A stretch of 64,000 bases of DNA, from assembly GCF_042466415.1 (NCBI RefSeq), contig NZ_JAXHCH010000001.1, positions 248,001 through 312,000 of the forward strand, given 5' to 3'. The notes under the pieces were generated by a model, which searched no databases, was not told where the DNA came from, and saw nothing but the letters and a program-made list of their open reading frames with translations. Below, piece after piece: positions 7,585-15,878 of the stretch. Each line of letters begins with the position of its first letter. The first letter of the stretch is position 1. A program made the translations under genes and the position numbers. Source of the stretch: Albirhodobacter sp042466415. Lineage in GTDB: Bacteria > Pseudomonadota > Alphaproteobacteria > Rhodobacterales > Rhodobacteraceae.

Positions 7585-8976
7585 ATGACCTATTTCACAA
7601 CGTTAGGACAAACGCGCTATCGATTTGATGGCTTGAAATCCCTACTTGCAAAGGCAACACCCGAACGCTCGGGCGATCAGCTTGCAGGCGTCGCCGCCGA
7701 TGGCCCTGTCGAGCGGCTGGCCGCGCAAATCGCGCTTGCGGATCTGCCACTCCAAAGCTTCCTGAAGGAAGATATTTTGGGAATCGACGGCGATGAGGTG
7801 ACGGCGCTGATCTTTGCCCGTCACGATCCTGCCGCCTTCGCGCCGGTCGCGCATATGACGGTTGGTGAATTCCGCGAATGGTTGCTCGCCGCAACGACCA
7901 CGGGCGACATGCTGGCAAAGCTGCGAACGGGACTGACGCCGGAGATGGTCGCGGCTGTCTCAAAAATAATGCGCATTCAAGATCTTGTCGCTGTCTCAAG
8001 TAAGTGCCGGATCATAACAAAACTGCATAATACGCTCGGCCTAGAGGGGCGGATCGCGACCCGAAACCAGCCCAATCACCCAACAGATGAAAGCCGTGGA
8101 ATTCTAGCCTCCGCCGTCGACGGGCTACTGATGGGGGCGGGTGATGCGGTTATCGGCGTCAACCCCGCAACGGATTCGGTCGAGGATTATACCCGTGTGG
8201 TGAGTCTCCTCGATCACCTGTGCCAGACGCTTGAAATTCCGACGCAGCATTGCTGCCTTGGTCATGTCACGGTCGCGCTCAAAGCGATCGAGCGCGGCGC
8301 GCCGGTCGATCTGGTGTTTCAATCTGTCGCGGGCTCCCAAAAGGCCAACGACGGCTTTGGGATCAACCTCGCGCTTTTGCGAGAAGCGCATGAGGCGGCG
8401 CGCGCGCTCCATCGTGGGACGGTCGGCAACAACGTCATGTATTTTGAGACGGGCCAAGGGGCCGCATTTTCCGCCGATGCACATTACGGAATGGATCAGC
8501 AGACAATCGAAACGCGCGCCTATGCGGTGGCCCGCGAGTTTGATCCGCTTTTGGTGAATACGGTGGTCGGTTTCATCGGGCCGGAGTATTTGTTCAACGG
8601 AAAGCAGATTATCCGCGCAGGGCTAGAAGATCATTTCTGCGGCAAGCTCTTTGGCCTGCCGATGGGGGTGGACGTTTGCTACACGAACCATGCCGATGCT
8701 GATCAACAAGATATGGATAACTTACTGATTTCCTTATCCGCCGCGGGCGTCACATTCGTCATTTGCGTGCCGGGGTCGGATGACATCATGCTCAACTACC
8801 AAAGCCTTTCATCGCATGACGCCGTGTTCATGCGAGAAACTCTGGGGCGTCAGCCTGCGCCGGAATTCGCAGCATGGATGCAGAAAATGGGCATCACCGA
8901 CCCGAACGGCCGGATGACGGATGCGCCCATGCTCGCGCAACGCAAACTCCTTGAACTCACGGAGGCCGCTCGATGA
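7585..8976 (+). CDS. eutB: Ethanolamine ammonia-lyase large subunit
   Basis: The 463-residue protein matches the EutB TIM-barrel subunit in length and in blocks such as KANDGFGINLALL, FETGQGAAFSADAH and GLPMGVDVCYTNHADADQQ, which line the ethanolamine and cobalamin-facing active site. With EutC it splits ethanolamine to acetaldehyde and ammonia by adenosylcobalamin radical chemistry. The ATG at 7585 begins MTYFTTLGQTRYRF, a usual EutB start. It overlaps eutC by ATGA. No microcompartment shell, eutA or eutD genes are nearby, so this is the simple cytosolic pathway, and a source of B12 and reactivating factors elsewhere is required. Confidence 0.95.
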   Translation: MTYFTTLGQTRYRFDGLKSLLAKATPERSGDQLAGVAADGPVERLAAQIALADLPLQSFLKEDILGIDGDEVTALIFARHDPAAFAPVAHMTVGEFREWLLAATTTGDMLAKLRTGLTPEMVAAVSKIMRIQDLVAVSSKCRIITKLHNTLGLEGRIATRNQPNHPTDESRGILASAVDGLLMGAGDAVIGVNPATDSVEDYTRVVSLLDHLCQTLEIPTQHCCLGHVTVALKAIERGAPVDLVFQSVAGSQKANDGFGINLALLREAHEAARALHRGTVGNNVMYFETGQGAAFSADAHYGMDQQTIETRAYAVAREFDPLLVNTVVGFIGPEYLFNGKQIIRAGLEDHFCGKLFGLPMGVDVCYTNHADADQQDMDNLLISLSAAGVTFVICVPGSDDIMLNYQSLSSHDAVFMRETLGRQPAPEFAAWMQKMGITDPNGRMTDAPMLAQRKLLELTEAAR

Positions 8977-9692
8977 CACAGGATCTGTCCCCGACATCCC
9001 TCGCCGCGCAATTGCGATCAATGACGGCCGCGCGCGTCGCGATGGGCCGCAGCGGAAGCGGCTGGCCCACAAAAGCAACACTCGCTTTCGCGCTTGATCA
9101 TGCGCGCGCGCGCGAGGCCGTTTGGTCGGATATGAATCTTTGCGCACTGCAAGAGGCATTTGCGCAATGGCCACTTGCCAGCGTGTGCAGCGCGGCCCCA
9201 GACCGCGCGACCTATGTGTTGCGGCCCGATCTTGGGCGCCGGCTCGGCGAGGATACCGACCTGTCGCATCTGCCCAAGGGCAAGATCGTTATCGTCGTTG
9301 CGGATGGTCTGTCTGCGACGGCTGTCGATACCAATGCCGCAGCTTTGGTGCATCAACTGCAAGAAAGCCTGCCAGAGGTTGCACCGGTCGTGCTGGTCGA
9401 GCGCGGTCGGGTTGCGGTCGGGGATGACATCGGCGCGATGATGCAAGCGCGCGCCGTGATCGTATTGATCGGGGAGCGCCCGGGATTGTCCGCCGCCGAC
9501 AGTCTAGGCGCGTATATCACATGGGCCCCCGCGCGCGGCCTGCCCGACAGTCGTCGTAACTGCATCTCGAACATCCGCAATGGCGGCCTATCCCCCGCAG
9601 AGGCCGCAGGAAAAATTGTCCGGCTTTTGGCGCAAATGGATCAGATGCAGATCTCCGGCGTCGCTCTCGACATGACGGCCCTCGCGAAATGA
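8973..9692 (+). CDS. eutC: Ethanolamine ammonia-lyase small subunit
   Basis: A 239-residue EutC subunit, somewhat shorter than the enteric form. It contains the RMGRSGSGWPTK-like N-terminal segment (here ARVAMGRSGSGWPT), the KIVIVVADGLSATAVDTNA core and the DSLGAYITWAPARGLPDSRRNCISNI C-terminal block (split over residues about 175-200) that closes over cobalamin. It is translationally coupled to eutB by a four-base overlap. The B12-binding subunit has no known independent activity. Confidence 0.94.
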   Translation: MTQDLSPTSLAAQLRSMTAARVAMGRSGSGWPTKATLAFALDHARAREAVWSDMNLCALQEAFAQWPLASVCSAAPDRATYVLRPDLGRRLGEDTDLSHLPKGKIVIVVADGLSATAVDTNAAALVHQLQESLPEVAPVVLVERGRVAVGDDIGAMMQARAVIVLIGERPGLSAADSLGAYITWAPARGLPDSRRNCISNIRNGGLSPAEAAGKIVRLLAQMDQMQISGVALDMTALAK

Positions 9693-9789
9693 CGGGGCGG
9701 GACATCCGATCGGCTAGGCGATGCGGGTTGCATCCGCGGGCCATAACCGCCACCACACGGGGTATCTGGCGCAATCGAAGGAGAGCTCT

Positions 9790-10584
9790 ATGAAAATCGG
9801 ATTTATTGGCACGGGCGATATCTCGGAGGCCGTGATTACCGGCATGATGCGGGCGAACCTCCCCCCCGAATTTGCCGTGGAGGAGATCATCGTCTCCGCC
9901 CGCAGCCGTCATATTTCGACCCATCTGGCGGAAACATTCGACACCGTCCGCGTGTGCGAAGCCAATCAGGACATCGTGGATGCGGGCTGCGACCTTTTGT
10001 TTCTGGCGGTCTTACCCCAGCAAACCGAGGAGGTTTTGCGCGCGCTCAAGATACCCGAGGGGCAGGACATCGCCAGCCTGATCGCCACAGTGCCTGTCGA
10101 GAAAATCGCGGAATGGAGCGGCACGAAAGGCCGGATCACGCGCGCGATCCCGCTCCCACCCGTCGCGGATTTGCGGGCGGTGACAATCCTCTCGGGCCCG
10201 TCAAAGCCGCTCGAAGCGATCTTTGAAAAGCTCGGCGGGGTGATCGTGTCCAACAGTCTCGATGATTTTAACGCGCTGTCGATTGCAACGGCAACGATGG
10301 GCACTTTCTTCGGCATGCAACAAATCATGACGGATTGGATGGAGCAAAAAGGCGTCGCGGAACCCGACGCCCGCCGCTTCTTGTCGAGCCTGTTCCTTGC
10401 CTTGTCACAAACCTCAGTCGCCGCTGACAAGCCTTTCGCACAGTTGCGAGATGCTCATAGCACGCCCGGCGGCCTCAATGCGCAGATGTTCGACGTGTTT
10501 TCAGAAGCGGGCGGCCGTGCCGCTTTGAACGACGGGCTTGAGAGCGTCTTCCGCCGGACAGTCGGCACCCCAAAAGCGCAGTAG
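9790..10584 (+). CDS. Pyrroline-5-carboxylate reductase-like NAD(P)-dependent oxidoreductase
   Basis: The 264-residue protein has an N-terminal Rossmann domain starting MKIGFIGTGDISEAVITGM, and a helical C-terminal domain with the ProC-like stretch HSTPGGLNAQMFDVFSEAGG (the usual proline-reductase signature region). A GGAG ribosome site (GAAGGAGAGCTCT) precedes the ATG at 9790. By family it would reduce a cyclic imine such as pyrroline-5-carboxylate. It lies 97 bp after eutC on the same strand and ends at a terminator, so it may be co-transcribed. The nucleotide loop has GTGD where most ProC proteins have a small residue, and the overall match is divergent. The substrate could be an imino acid from the hydroxyproline locus (inference). 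Confidence 0.7.
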   Translation: MKIGFIGTGDISEAVITGMMRANLPPEFAVEEIIVSARSRHISTHLAETFDTVRVCEANQDIVDAGCDLLFLAVLPQQTEEVLRALKIPEGQDIASLIATVPVEKIAEWSGTKGRITRAIPLPPVADLRAVTILSGPSKPLEAIFEKLGGVIVSNSLDDFNALSIATATMGTFFGMQQIMTDWMEQKGVAEPDARRFLSSLFLALSQTSVAADKPFAQLRDAHSTPGGLNAQMFDVFSEAGGRAALNDGLESVFRRTVGTPKAQ

Positions 10585-10606
10585 GCGCAACGTCTCACAA
10601 GAACAG

Positions 10607-10633
10607 ACATGCGCCCCTCTTGGTGGCGCATGT
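10607..10633 (+). terminator. Intrinsic terminator after the ProC-like gene
   Basis: ACATGCGCC (10607-10615) pairs with GGCGCATGT (10625-10633) and is followed by TTTTC. The stem is nine base pairs with a nine-base loop. It separates the eutBC/ProC-like unit from the arsenic operon. Confidence 0.7.
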
Positions 10634-10639
10634 TTTCAT

Positions 10640-10685
10640 TTGACCTGCATCGACCTTTGGCTCTACATATCGTCAATCGACGATA
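10640..10685 (+). promoter_or_regulatory. Promoter and candidate ArsR operator
   Basis: A -35-like TTGACC (10640-10645) and a -10-like CTACAT (10663-10668) are 17 bases apart. The -10 is immediately followed by TATCGTC-AATC-GACGATA (10668-10685), a perfect inverted repeat ending 22 bases before the arsR ATG. This is the usual position for autoregulation by ArsR, which leaves DNA when it binds arsenite. The sequence itself is read directly; operator function is inferred. Confidence 0.55.
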
Positions 10686-10707
10686 AGCGAACAAGGGCGC
10701 CTGCCGC

Positions 10708-11049
10708 ATGTCAAATCCTCCGTTCTCGGCCCCCTCCGATCAACAGCTTTGCGATCTCGCCAAGGCGCTCGCACATCCGGCACGGCTTCGGATCTTGCGC
10801 CTTTTGCTCGCCACGCCGGGCTGTATCGGGGGCGATATCGTTGATGCGGTCGGGTTAGCGCAATCGACCGTTTCAGAACACTTACGCATCCTGAAAGCTG
10901 CCGGTGTCATCACCGGAGAGATTGCTGGCCCCCGCGTTTGCTATGCTCTCAACGCAGCCGCCTTCGATCCGATCACAGAATTCATGGCGTCGCTTTCCTC
11001 GCCCGCGCAAGGCGCCTGTTGCATCCCCCAACCGGAGGTCTCGAAATGA
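10708..11049 (+). CDS. arsR: ArsR-family arsenic-responsive repressor
   Basis: A 113-residue winged-helix repressor. The recognition region is GLAQSTVSEHLRILKAAGVI (residues about 49-68). It lacks the ELCVCDL metal site of the classical ArsR, but has a C-terminal vicinal pair, C104-C105, in GACCIPQ. This resembles the ArsR subgroup that senses arsenite through C-terminal cysteines. The stop codon overlaps the acr3 start (ATGA). It should repress its own operon, whose operator-like palindrome lies just upstream. Confidence 0.9.
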   Translation: MSNPPFSAPSDQQLCDLAKALAHPARLRILRLLLATPGCIGGDIVDAVGLAQSTVSEHLRILKAAGVITGEIAGPRVCYALNAAAFDPITEFMASLSSPAQGACCIPQPEVSK

Positions 11050-12065
11050 GTCTTTTTGAACGTTACCTCTCCCTCTGGGTTGCTCTCTCGATCCTCGCGG
11101 GCCTCACGCTCGGCGCAATTTTCCCTGCCCTGTTTGCCGTCATGGCCAGCCTCGAGTATGCCTCTGTGAACTTGCTCGTCGCCGTGCTGATCTGGGCGAT
11201 GGTTTACCCGATGATGGTTGCGGTCGATCTGGGCTCGCTCAAATCGGCGGGCTTGCGCCCGAAAGGGCTGATCATCACGCTCACGATCAACTGGCTGATC
11301 AAACCCTTCACCATGGCAGCGCTCGGCGTTTTGTTTTTCAACCACCTCTTTGCGGGCCTGATCGCAGCCGACAAGGCGACAGAATACGTCGCTGGGTTGA
11401 TTTTACTCGGTGCGGCGCCCTGCACGGCGATGGTGTTTGTCTGGTCGCAAATGACCAAAGGCGATGCAAATTACACCTTGGTGCAGGTCACGGTGAACGA
11501 TCTGATCATGGTCGTCGCCTTCGCGCCAATCGTTGCATTCTTGCTGGGCGCGACGAGCATCTCGGTGCCTTGGGCCACGCTGATCCTGTCAACCGTGCTC
11601 TACGTCGTGATCCCGCTCGCGGCTGGTCTTGTGACACGCGCTTATTTGATCCGCACCGCGGGCCCCGCGGCCGTCTCGGCCTTCACACAGCGCATCAAAC
11701 CTGCCTCGATCATCGGATTGCTTCTCACGGTGGTTTTGTTGTTCGGCTTCCAAGGCCCGATACTTCTTGCGCAACCCGCGTTGATCGCGCTGCTGGCCGT
11801 GCCAATTGTGATCCAGTCTTACGGGATCTTCGCGCTGGGGTATCTGTGGGCCTATTTGTGGCGTCTTCCGCATAGGGTTGCAGCACCCTGCGCATTGATC
11901 GGGACGTCGAATTTCTTCGAACTCGCCGTTGCGGTGGCAATTGGATTGTTCGGGCTGAATTCCGGCGCGGCCTTGGTCACGGTGGTCGGCGTGCTCGTTG
12001 AGGTGCCCGTGATGCTGTCACTTGTGGCCTTCGCGAACCGCACCCGTTCACGGTTCCCACATTAG
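11046..12065 (+). CDS. acr3: ACR3-family arsenite efflux permease
   Basis: The 339-residue protein has about ten membrane helices and the ACR3 signature GAAPCTAMVFVWS with its conserved cysteine, followed by GDANYTLVQVTVNDLIM. It exports arsenite (and sometimes antimonite) using the proton gradient. The ATG at 11046 overlaps the arsR stop. The flanking arsR and arsH confirm the role. No arsC arsenate reductase gene lies beside it. Confidence 0.95.
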   Translation: MSLFERYLSLWVALSILAGLTLGAIFPALFAVMASLEYASVNLLVAVLIWAMVYPMMVAVDLGSLKSAGLRPKGLIITLTINWLIKPFTMAALGVLFFNHLFAGLIAADKATEYVAGLILLGAAPCTAMVFVWSQMTKGDANYTLVQVTVNDLIMVVAFAPIVAFLLGATSISVPWATLILSTVLYVVIPLAAGLVTRAYLIRTAGPAAVSAFTQRIKPASIIGLLLTVVLLFGFQGPILLAQPALIALLAVPIVIQSYGIFALGYLWAYLWRLPHRVAAPCALIGTSNFFELAVAVAIGLFGLNSGAALVTVVGVLVEVPVMLSLVAFANRTRSRFPH

Positions 12066-12112
12066 ACCATGCGAAATGCGTCTTTGCGCCACCCGCGCCG
12101 AAAGGAAACACC

Positions 12113-12829
12113 ATGTCCGACACGCCCAACATCGACGACGCCTCATTCCCACCGATCGATCTAGACGCGCTCTGCACCCCGCCGCAAAAACGCCACGCCC
12201 CGCGCATCTTGATCCTATATGGGTCACTCCGGCCCCGCAGTTTCAGCCGCCTCTCCGCGGAGGAAGCGGGTCGTATCCTCACGCGCCTCGGTGCCGAAGT
12301 GCGATTTTTCAATCCCGCCGGTTTGCCGTTGGTGGATGACGGCGCCGACGCGACGCACCCGAAGGTGCGCGAACTGATTGACCTCGTGACGTGGAGCGAA
12401 GGCATGGTCTGGTCCTCGCCCGAGCGACACGGAGCAATGACAGGGCTGATGAAGACGCAGATCGACTGGATCCCGCTTTCGGTCGGCGCCGTCCGCCCGA
12501 CACAAGGCAAAACACTCGCCGTGATGCAAGTCTCCGGCGGCTCGCAAAGCTTTAACGCCGTCAACCAGATGCGGATTCTCGGACGGTGGATGCGGCTTTT
12601 GACAATCCCGAACCAATCCTCAATCCCGAAAGCTTTCCAAGAATTCGATGAGGCGGGGCGGATGCGGCCTTCGCCACTTTATGACCGGATCGTCGACGTG
12701 ATGGAGGAGTTGATGAAATTCACGCTTCTGACGCGTGATCGCGCCGATTATCTCGTGGAACGCTATTCCGAGCGCAAGGAAAGCGGCGAGGCCCTGATTG
12801 CGCGCGTGAACCTGTCAAAAGCGACCTAA
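12113..12829 (+). CDS. arsH: ArsH NADPH-dependent FMN reductase
   Basis: The 238-residue flavodoxin-like protein contains the FMN phosphate loop in LILYGSLRPRSFSRL and the WSSPERHGAMTGLMKTQIDW segment typical of ArsH. ArsH proteins oxidise trivalent methyl- or aromatic arsenicals and can reduce flavin or dyes. It is third in the arsR-acr3-arsH operon, 47 bp after acr3. The product ends four bases before the convergent cytochrome gene. Confidence 0.94.
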   Translation: MSDTPNIDDASFPPIDLDALCTPPQKRHAPRILILYGSLRPRSFSRLSAEEAGRILTRLGAEVRFFNPAGLPLVDDGADATHPKVRELIDLVTWSEGMVWSSPERHGAMTGLMKTQIDWIPLSVGAVRPTQGKTLAVMQVSGGSQSFNAVNQMRILGRWMRLLTIPNQSSIPKAFQEFDEAGRMRPSPLYDRIVDVMEELMKFTLLTRDRADYLVERYSERKESGEALIARVNLSKAT

Positions 12830-12833
12830 CACC

Positions 12834-13418
12834 CTAGCGGCGATGGTTGCGCGGACTTGGCCACATCCGCGCAAATATCCCGTCACGCAGCCACAGCAAA
12901 TGGTAAAGCGCGCCCGCCACATGCGCGAGGATCACCGCGATCAGGGCAAAATGCGCGTAATAATGGACGTCTTTCGCTATCGTCTCGACAAGCGCGTTTC
13001 GCGCGATCAGGTGCGGCACCCCGAGGCCGTCGAGGCCCTCGATCGGGTAGCCCCCCGCGACCACGCGCAGATACCCCGAGACCGCCATCGTGAGGACCAG
13101 CACATATAAAAGCCAATGCGCCGCCGACGCGACACGCCGTTGAAGCGTTGGCACAGTTGCAGGCATCTTGGGCGGCGAGAGGACGAGCCGAACCCCCAAA
13201 CGGATCACCATCAGTATCCCGACCAAGACACCGCCGTTTTTATGCAGTAAAAACAGAGTATTCTGGACGATCCGCGGCAAACCTTCCAGCACCATCACCT
13301 GCCCGATGGGGATCATCGCTATCACCAAAACGGCAACCAACCAGTGCAGCATCTTCGCCACCGGATGATACGACTTGGGCGGCACTGGCACGTCTTGCAG
13401 CATGGGTCGCTCCCGCAT
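12834..13418 (-). CDS. Cytochrome b561
   Basis: A 194-residue, four-helix membrane protein of the bacterial cytochrome b561 (YodB/CybB) family. Candidate haem-ligand histidines are in YHPVAKMLHWLVA near the N-terminus, in the SAAHWLLYVLV helix, and in HYYAHFALIAVILAHVAGALYH at the end (about residues 150-175). It would carry electrons from the quinol pool to a periplasmic or oxygen acceptor. It is transcribed towards arsH with almost no gap. No partner oxidase gene is adjacent, so the physiological acceptor is unknown. Confidence 0.9.
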   Translation of the reverse strand: MRERPMLQDVPVPPKSYHPVAKMLHWLVAVLVIAMIPIGQVMVLEGLPRIVQNTLFLLHKNGGVLVGILMVIRLGVRLVLSPPKMPATVPTLQRRVASAAHWLLYVLVLTMAVSGYLRVVAGGYPIEGLDGLGVPHLIARNALVETIAKDVHYYAHFALIAVILAHVAGALYHLLWLRDGIFARMWPSPRNHRR

Positions 13419-13485
13419 GGTTATTTCTTGAATGTATCACGCTCACCTTGCTTGACAACGCTTTCACCGCCCTAAATGAGGATCC

Positions 13486-14247
13486 ATGAGCTCATCATCC
13501 TCCCGTCGCCAGACGTTGCGCATCCTAGCAGTCCTCACAGATAAATCCCCCCTCGGGGCAAGCACGCGCATGGGCCTTTTGGCGCTCTGCCTTGCGCCAG
13601 TGTGCGCAGCGCTGGCCTGCCATTTCGCGGCCGGGAAAGGGCTAATAGCGGCCAGTTTGTTCATGGCGCTCGCCGCTTTTACGACCGTGATGATGATCCG
13701 CACCTATCCGCATTCCCGCCTCGGGCTTTGCAACGCGGTGACTTTGCTGCGCGCGGGGATGGCCTGCGCATTGACCGCGCCGTTGTTCCTCGCCGGTCCG
13801 CCGGATTACGCGGTCGCCTGGACGATTTGCAGCGTCGCAGCACTCGCGCTCGCGCTCGACGGGCTGGACGGATGGGCCGCGCGCAGTAGTGGGCTGGGGT
13901 CAAATTTCGGTGCGCGGTTCGACATGGAAGTTGATGCAGCATTCGGGCTTATTCTCGCGGCCCTAGCGATAGATATGGGCAAGGCCGGCGCGTGGGTCTT
14001 GTTGCTCGGCAGCATGCGCTATCTCTTTGGAATCGCTGCTCTATGGCTGCCGTGGCTGGGGGGCCCATTGCCCGAGAGATTCAGCCGTAAACTGGTATGC
14101 GTCCTCCAGATCACGGCGCTGATTACCCTGCTTGCGCCCCCCATCACAGGTGGTATCGCCACGCTCATTGCCTTGACCGGAATACTGGCCTTGGCATGGT
14201 CATTCGCGGTCGACGTCGTATATCTTGCAAACAGGCGGCCCACATGA
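13486..14247 (+). CDS. CDP-alcohol phosphatidyltransferase family membrane protein
   Basis: The 253-residue protein carries a complete CDP-OH-P catalytic signature, DG-x2-AR-x8-G-x3-D-x3-D, between residues 128 and 150 (DGWAAR to FDMEVD). Several membrane helices surround it. Enzymes of this family displace CMP from a CDP-alcohol to make a phosphodiester, as in phospholipid or osmolyte-phosphate synthesis. It overlaps the next gene by ATGA and opens a run of coupled genes with two other membrane-lipid type proteins and an ABC transporter. The acceptor alcohol cannot be told. Confidence 0.85.
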   Translation: MSSSSSRRQTLRILAVLTDKSPLGASTRMGLLALCLAPVCAALACHFAAGKGLIAASLFMALAAFTTVMMIRTYPHSRLGLCNAVTLLRAGMACALTAPLFLAGPPDYAVAWTICSVAALALALDGLDGWAARSSGLGSNFGARFDMEVDAAFGLILAALAIDMGKAGAWVLLLGSMRYLFGIAALWLPWLGGPLPERFSRKLVCVLQITALITLLAPPITGGIATLIALTGILALAWSFAVDVVYLANRRPT

Positions 14248-15878
14248 ACGCGACGTCCCTTAAAACCGGAGCAAGCCTTTGCCTTGCCGCGCTGTTCCTC
14301 AATCTCGCACTCATATTGCCGAACCGCCCGACGGATCTCGTTCTCGCAAGTGCGGTCCGGATTGCCTTCGAGTTGCCCGCGATCCTGTTCGCATTGATGG
14401 CGGTGCGGGCGGGAACGCGCACGGCTTGGATGGTGCGCGGCGCGGTCACGGCGTTGATCGTCGTCTCCGTCGTGCTAAAACTCGCTGACATCGGGATATA
14501 CACCGCCTTTGCGCGCCCTTTTAATCCGGCAGTCGATTTGTTCTTTATCGGCGCGGGGGCGAACTTGGGGCTCAGAACCCTCGGCGGTGCCTTGATGGGC
14601 GCCGCCGTCCTTCTCGGCGCAGGCGCCTTCGCGCTCTTGGCTTGGGGGCTGTGGTGGGCGACGGCACGCTGGTCAGGCTTGATGCCGCGCGGCACGTGGG
14701 CGGCCGTCTCGGGGTCGACGGCATTGATCTTGGTCCTTCTGATCGCATTGCAGGTTACCAATTCCCTCCCCACACGCCTTCCCTTGCACGCCGCGACCAC
14801 GCGCCAAGCAAAAGACCATATCCGCACTTATGTCACCACCGTCGACGACATCAAACGCTTCCGCATGGCGGCGGCGAGCGATCCGTTTGCGGGTCGCACA
14901 GATCTGTTTGACCGTGTCAAAGATCGCGACGTCTTGATCGTGTTCATCGAGAGCTACGGCCGCGCCAGCTTCGAAAACCCGCTCTATGCACCGACCCATA
15001 TCGCCACGCTGCGAGCAGCCGAGCCATCAATCGCGGCGCAGGGTCTCATTGCGCGGACAGGATGGCTGACGTCTCCGGTGGAGGGTGGCCAAAGCTGGCT
15101 CGCGCATAGCACGCTTGAATCGGGCCTGATGGTCTCCAATCAAACGCGCTACCGCGCCATGTTGGCCAGCGACCGCCTGACGCTGTTTGATCTGGCCGCC
15201 GCGTCAGGCCTGCGCACCGCCGCCGTGATGCCGGGGATCACGATGGCCTGGCCCGAAGGGCCAATGCAGGGCTTCCAAACCATCCTCGCGGAGGCTGATC
15301 TGGGCTACAAGGGCCAGCCTTTCAATTTCGTGACAATGCCCGATCAATACACGCTCGCCGCATTTGATCGCCTGATCCCGCGGGGACAAAAGGCGGGGAC
15401 ACTGTTCGCGCAGATTGTTTTGCTTTCGTCTCATGCGCCTTGGGTGCCCGTGCCGGAGATGGTAGATTGGGCAGAGGTCGGTGACGGCACGATTTATGAC
15501 AAATGGGCCACATCCGGAGATCCGCCCAAGGTCGTTTGGCGCGACCGTGACCGTGTGCGCGACCAATACCGCCAAGCGTTGGATTATTCCTTGCAAGCCA
15601 TCCTGTCGTACGCGGCGCGACCGCCTGAGGAAGCGCCGCTAATGATCATTGTGGGTGACCATCAAGCCGCGCCCTTCGTTGCGCAAAACGATAGCAAAGA
15701 TGTCCCGATACATCTGATCGGCCCACCCGACGTCATCGCCCTGTTCGACGATTGGGATTTCGCAGACGGCCTCATTCCGCAGGCCGAAACGCCCGTTTGG
15801 CCGATGGAGGCGTTCCGCGATACATTCGTGCGCGCGGTGTCGAGCACCGCTGGCCCTGCCGTGCAGGACATCCGTTGA
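14244..15878 (+). CDS. Sulfatase/alkaline-phosphatase-fold membrane protein (phosphoglycerol or phosphoethanolamine transferase-like)
   Basis: Of 544 residues, the first 170 contain about five membrane helices and the rest is a periplasmic sulfatase-fold domain. Metal-site motifs are visible: FIESYGR (acidic ligand), a GGQSWLAHSTLESG stretch where the nucleophile Ser/Thr lies, and IVGDHQAAPFV (Asp-His). Related proteins move phosphoethanolamine or phosphoglycerol onto lipid A, glycans or teichoic acid. The ATG at 14244 overlaps the previous stop, and the stop TGATG overlaps the next start. It may decorate a lipid made by the neighbouring phosphatidyltransferase (inference). Confidence 0.8.
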   Translation: MNATSLKTGASLCLAALFLNLALILPNRPTDLVLASAVRIAFELPAILFALMAVRAGTRTAWMVRGAVTALIVVSVVLKLADIGIYTAFARPFNPAVDLFFIGAGANLGLRTLGGALMGAAVLLGAGAFALLAWGLWWATARWSGLMPRGTWAAVSGSTALILVLLIALQVTNSLPTRLPLHAATTRQAKDHIRTYVTTVDDIKRFRMAAASDPFAGRTDLFDRVKDRDVLIVFIESYGRASFENPLYAPTHIATLRAAEPSIAAQGLIARTGWLTSPVEGGQSWLAHSTLESGLMVSNQTRYRAMLASDRLTLFDLAAASGLRTAAVMPGITMAWPEGPMQGFQTILAEADLGYKGQPFNFVTMPDQYTLAAFDRLIPRGQKAGTLFAQIVLLSSHAPWVPVPEMVDWAEVGDGTIYDKWATSGDPPKVVWRDRDRVRDQYRQALDYSLQAILSYAARPPEEAPLMIIVGDHQAAPFVAQNDSKDVPIHLIGPPDVIALFDDWDFADGLIPQAETPVWPMEAFRDTFVRAVSSTAGPAVQDIR

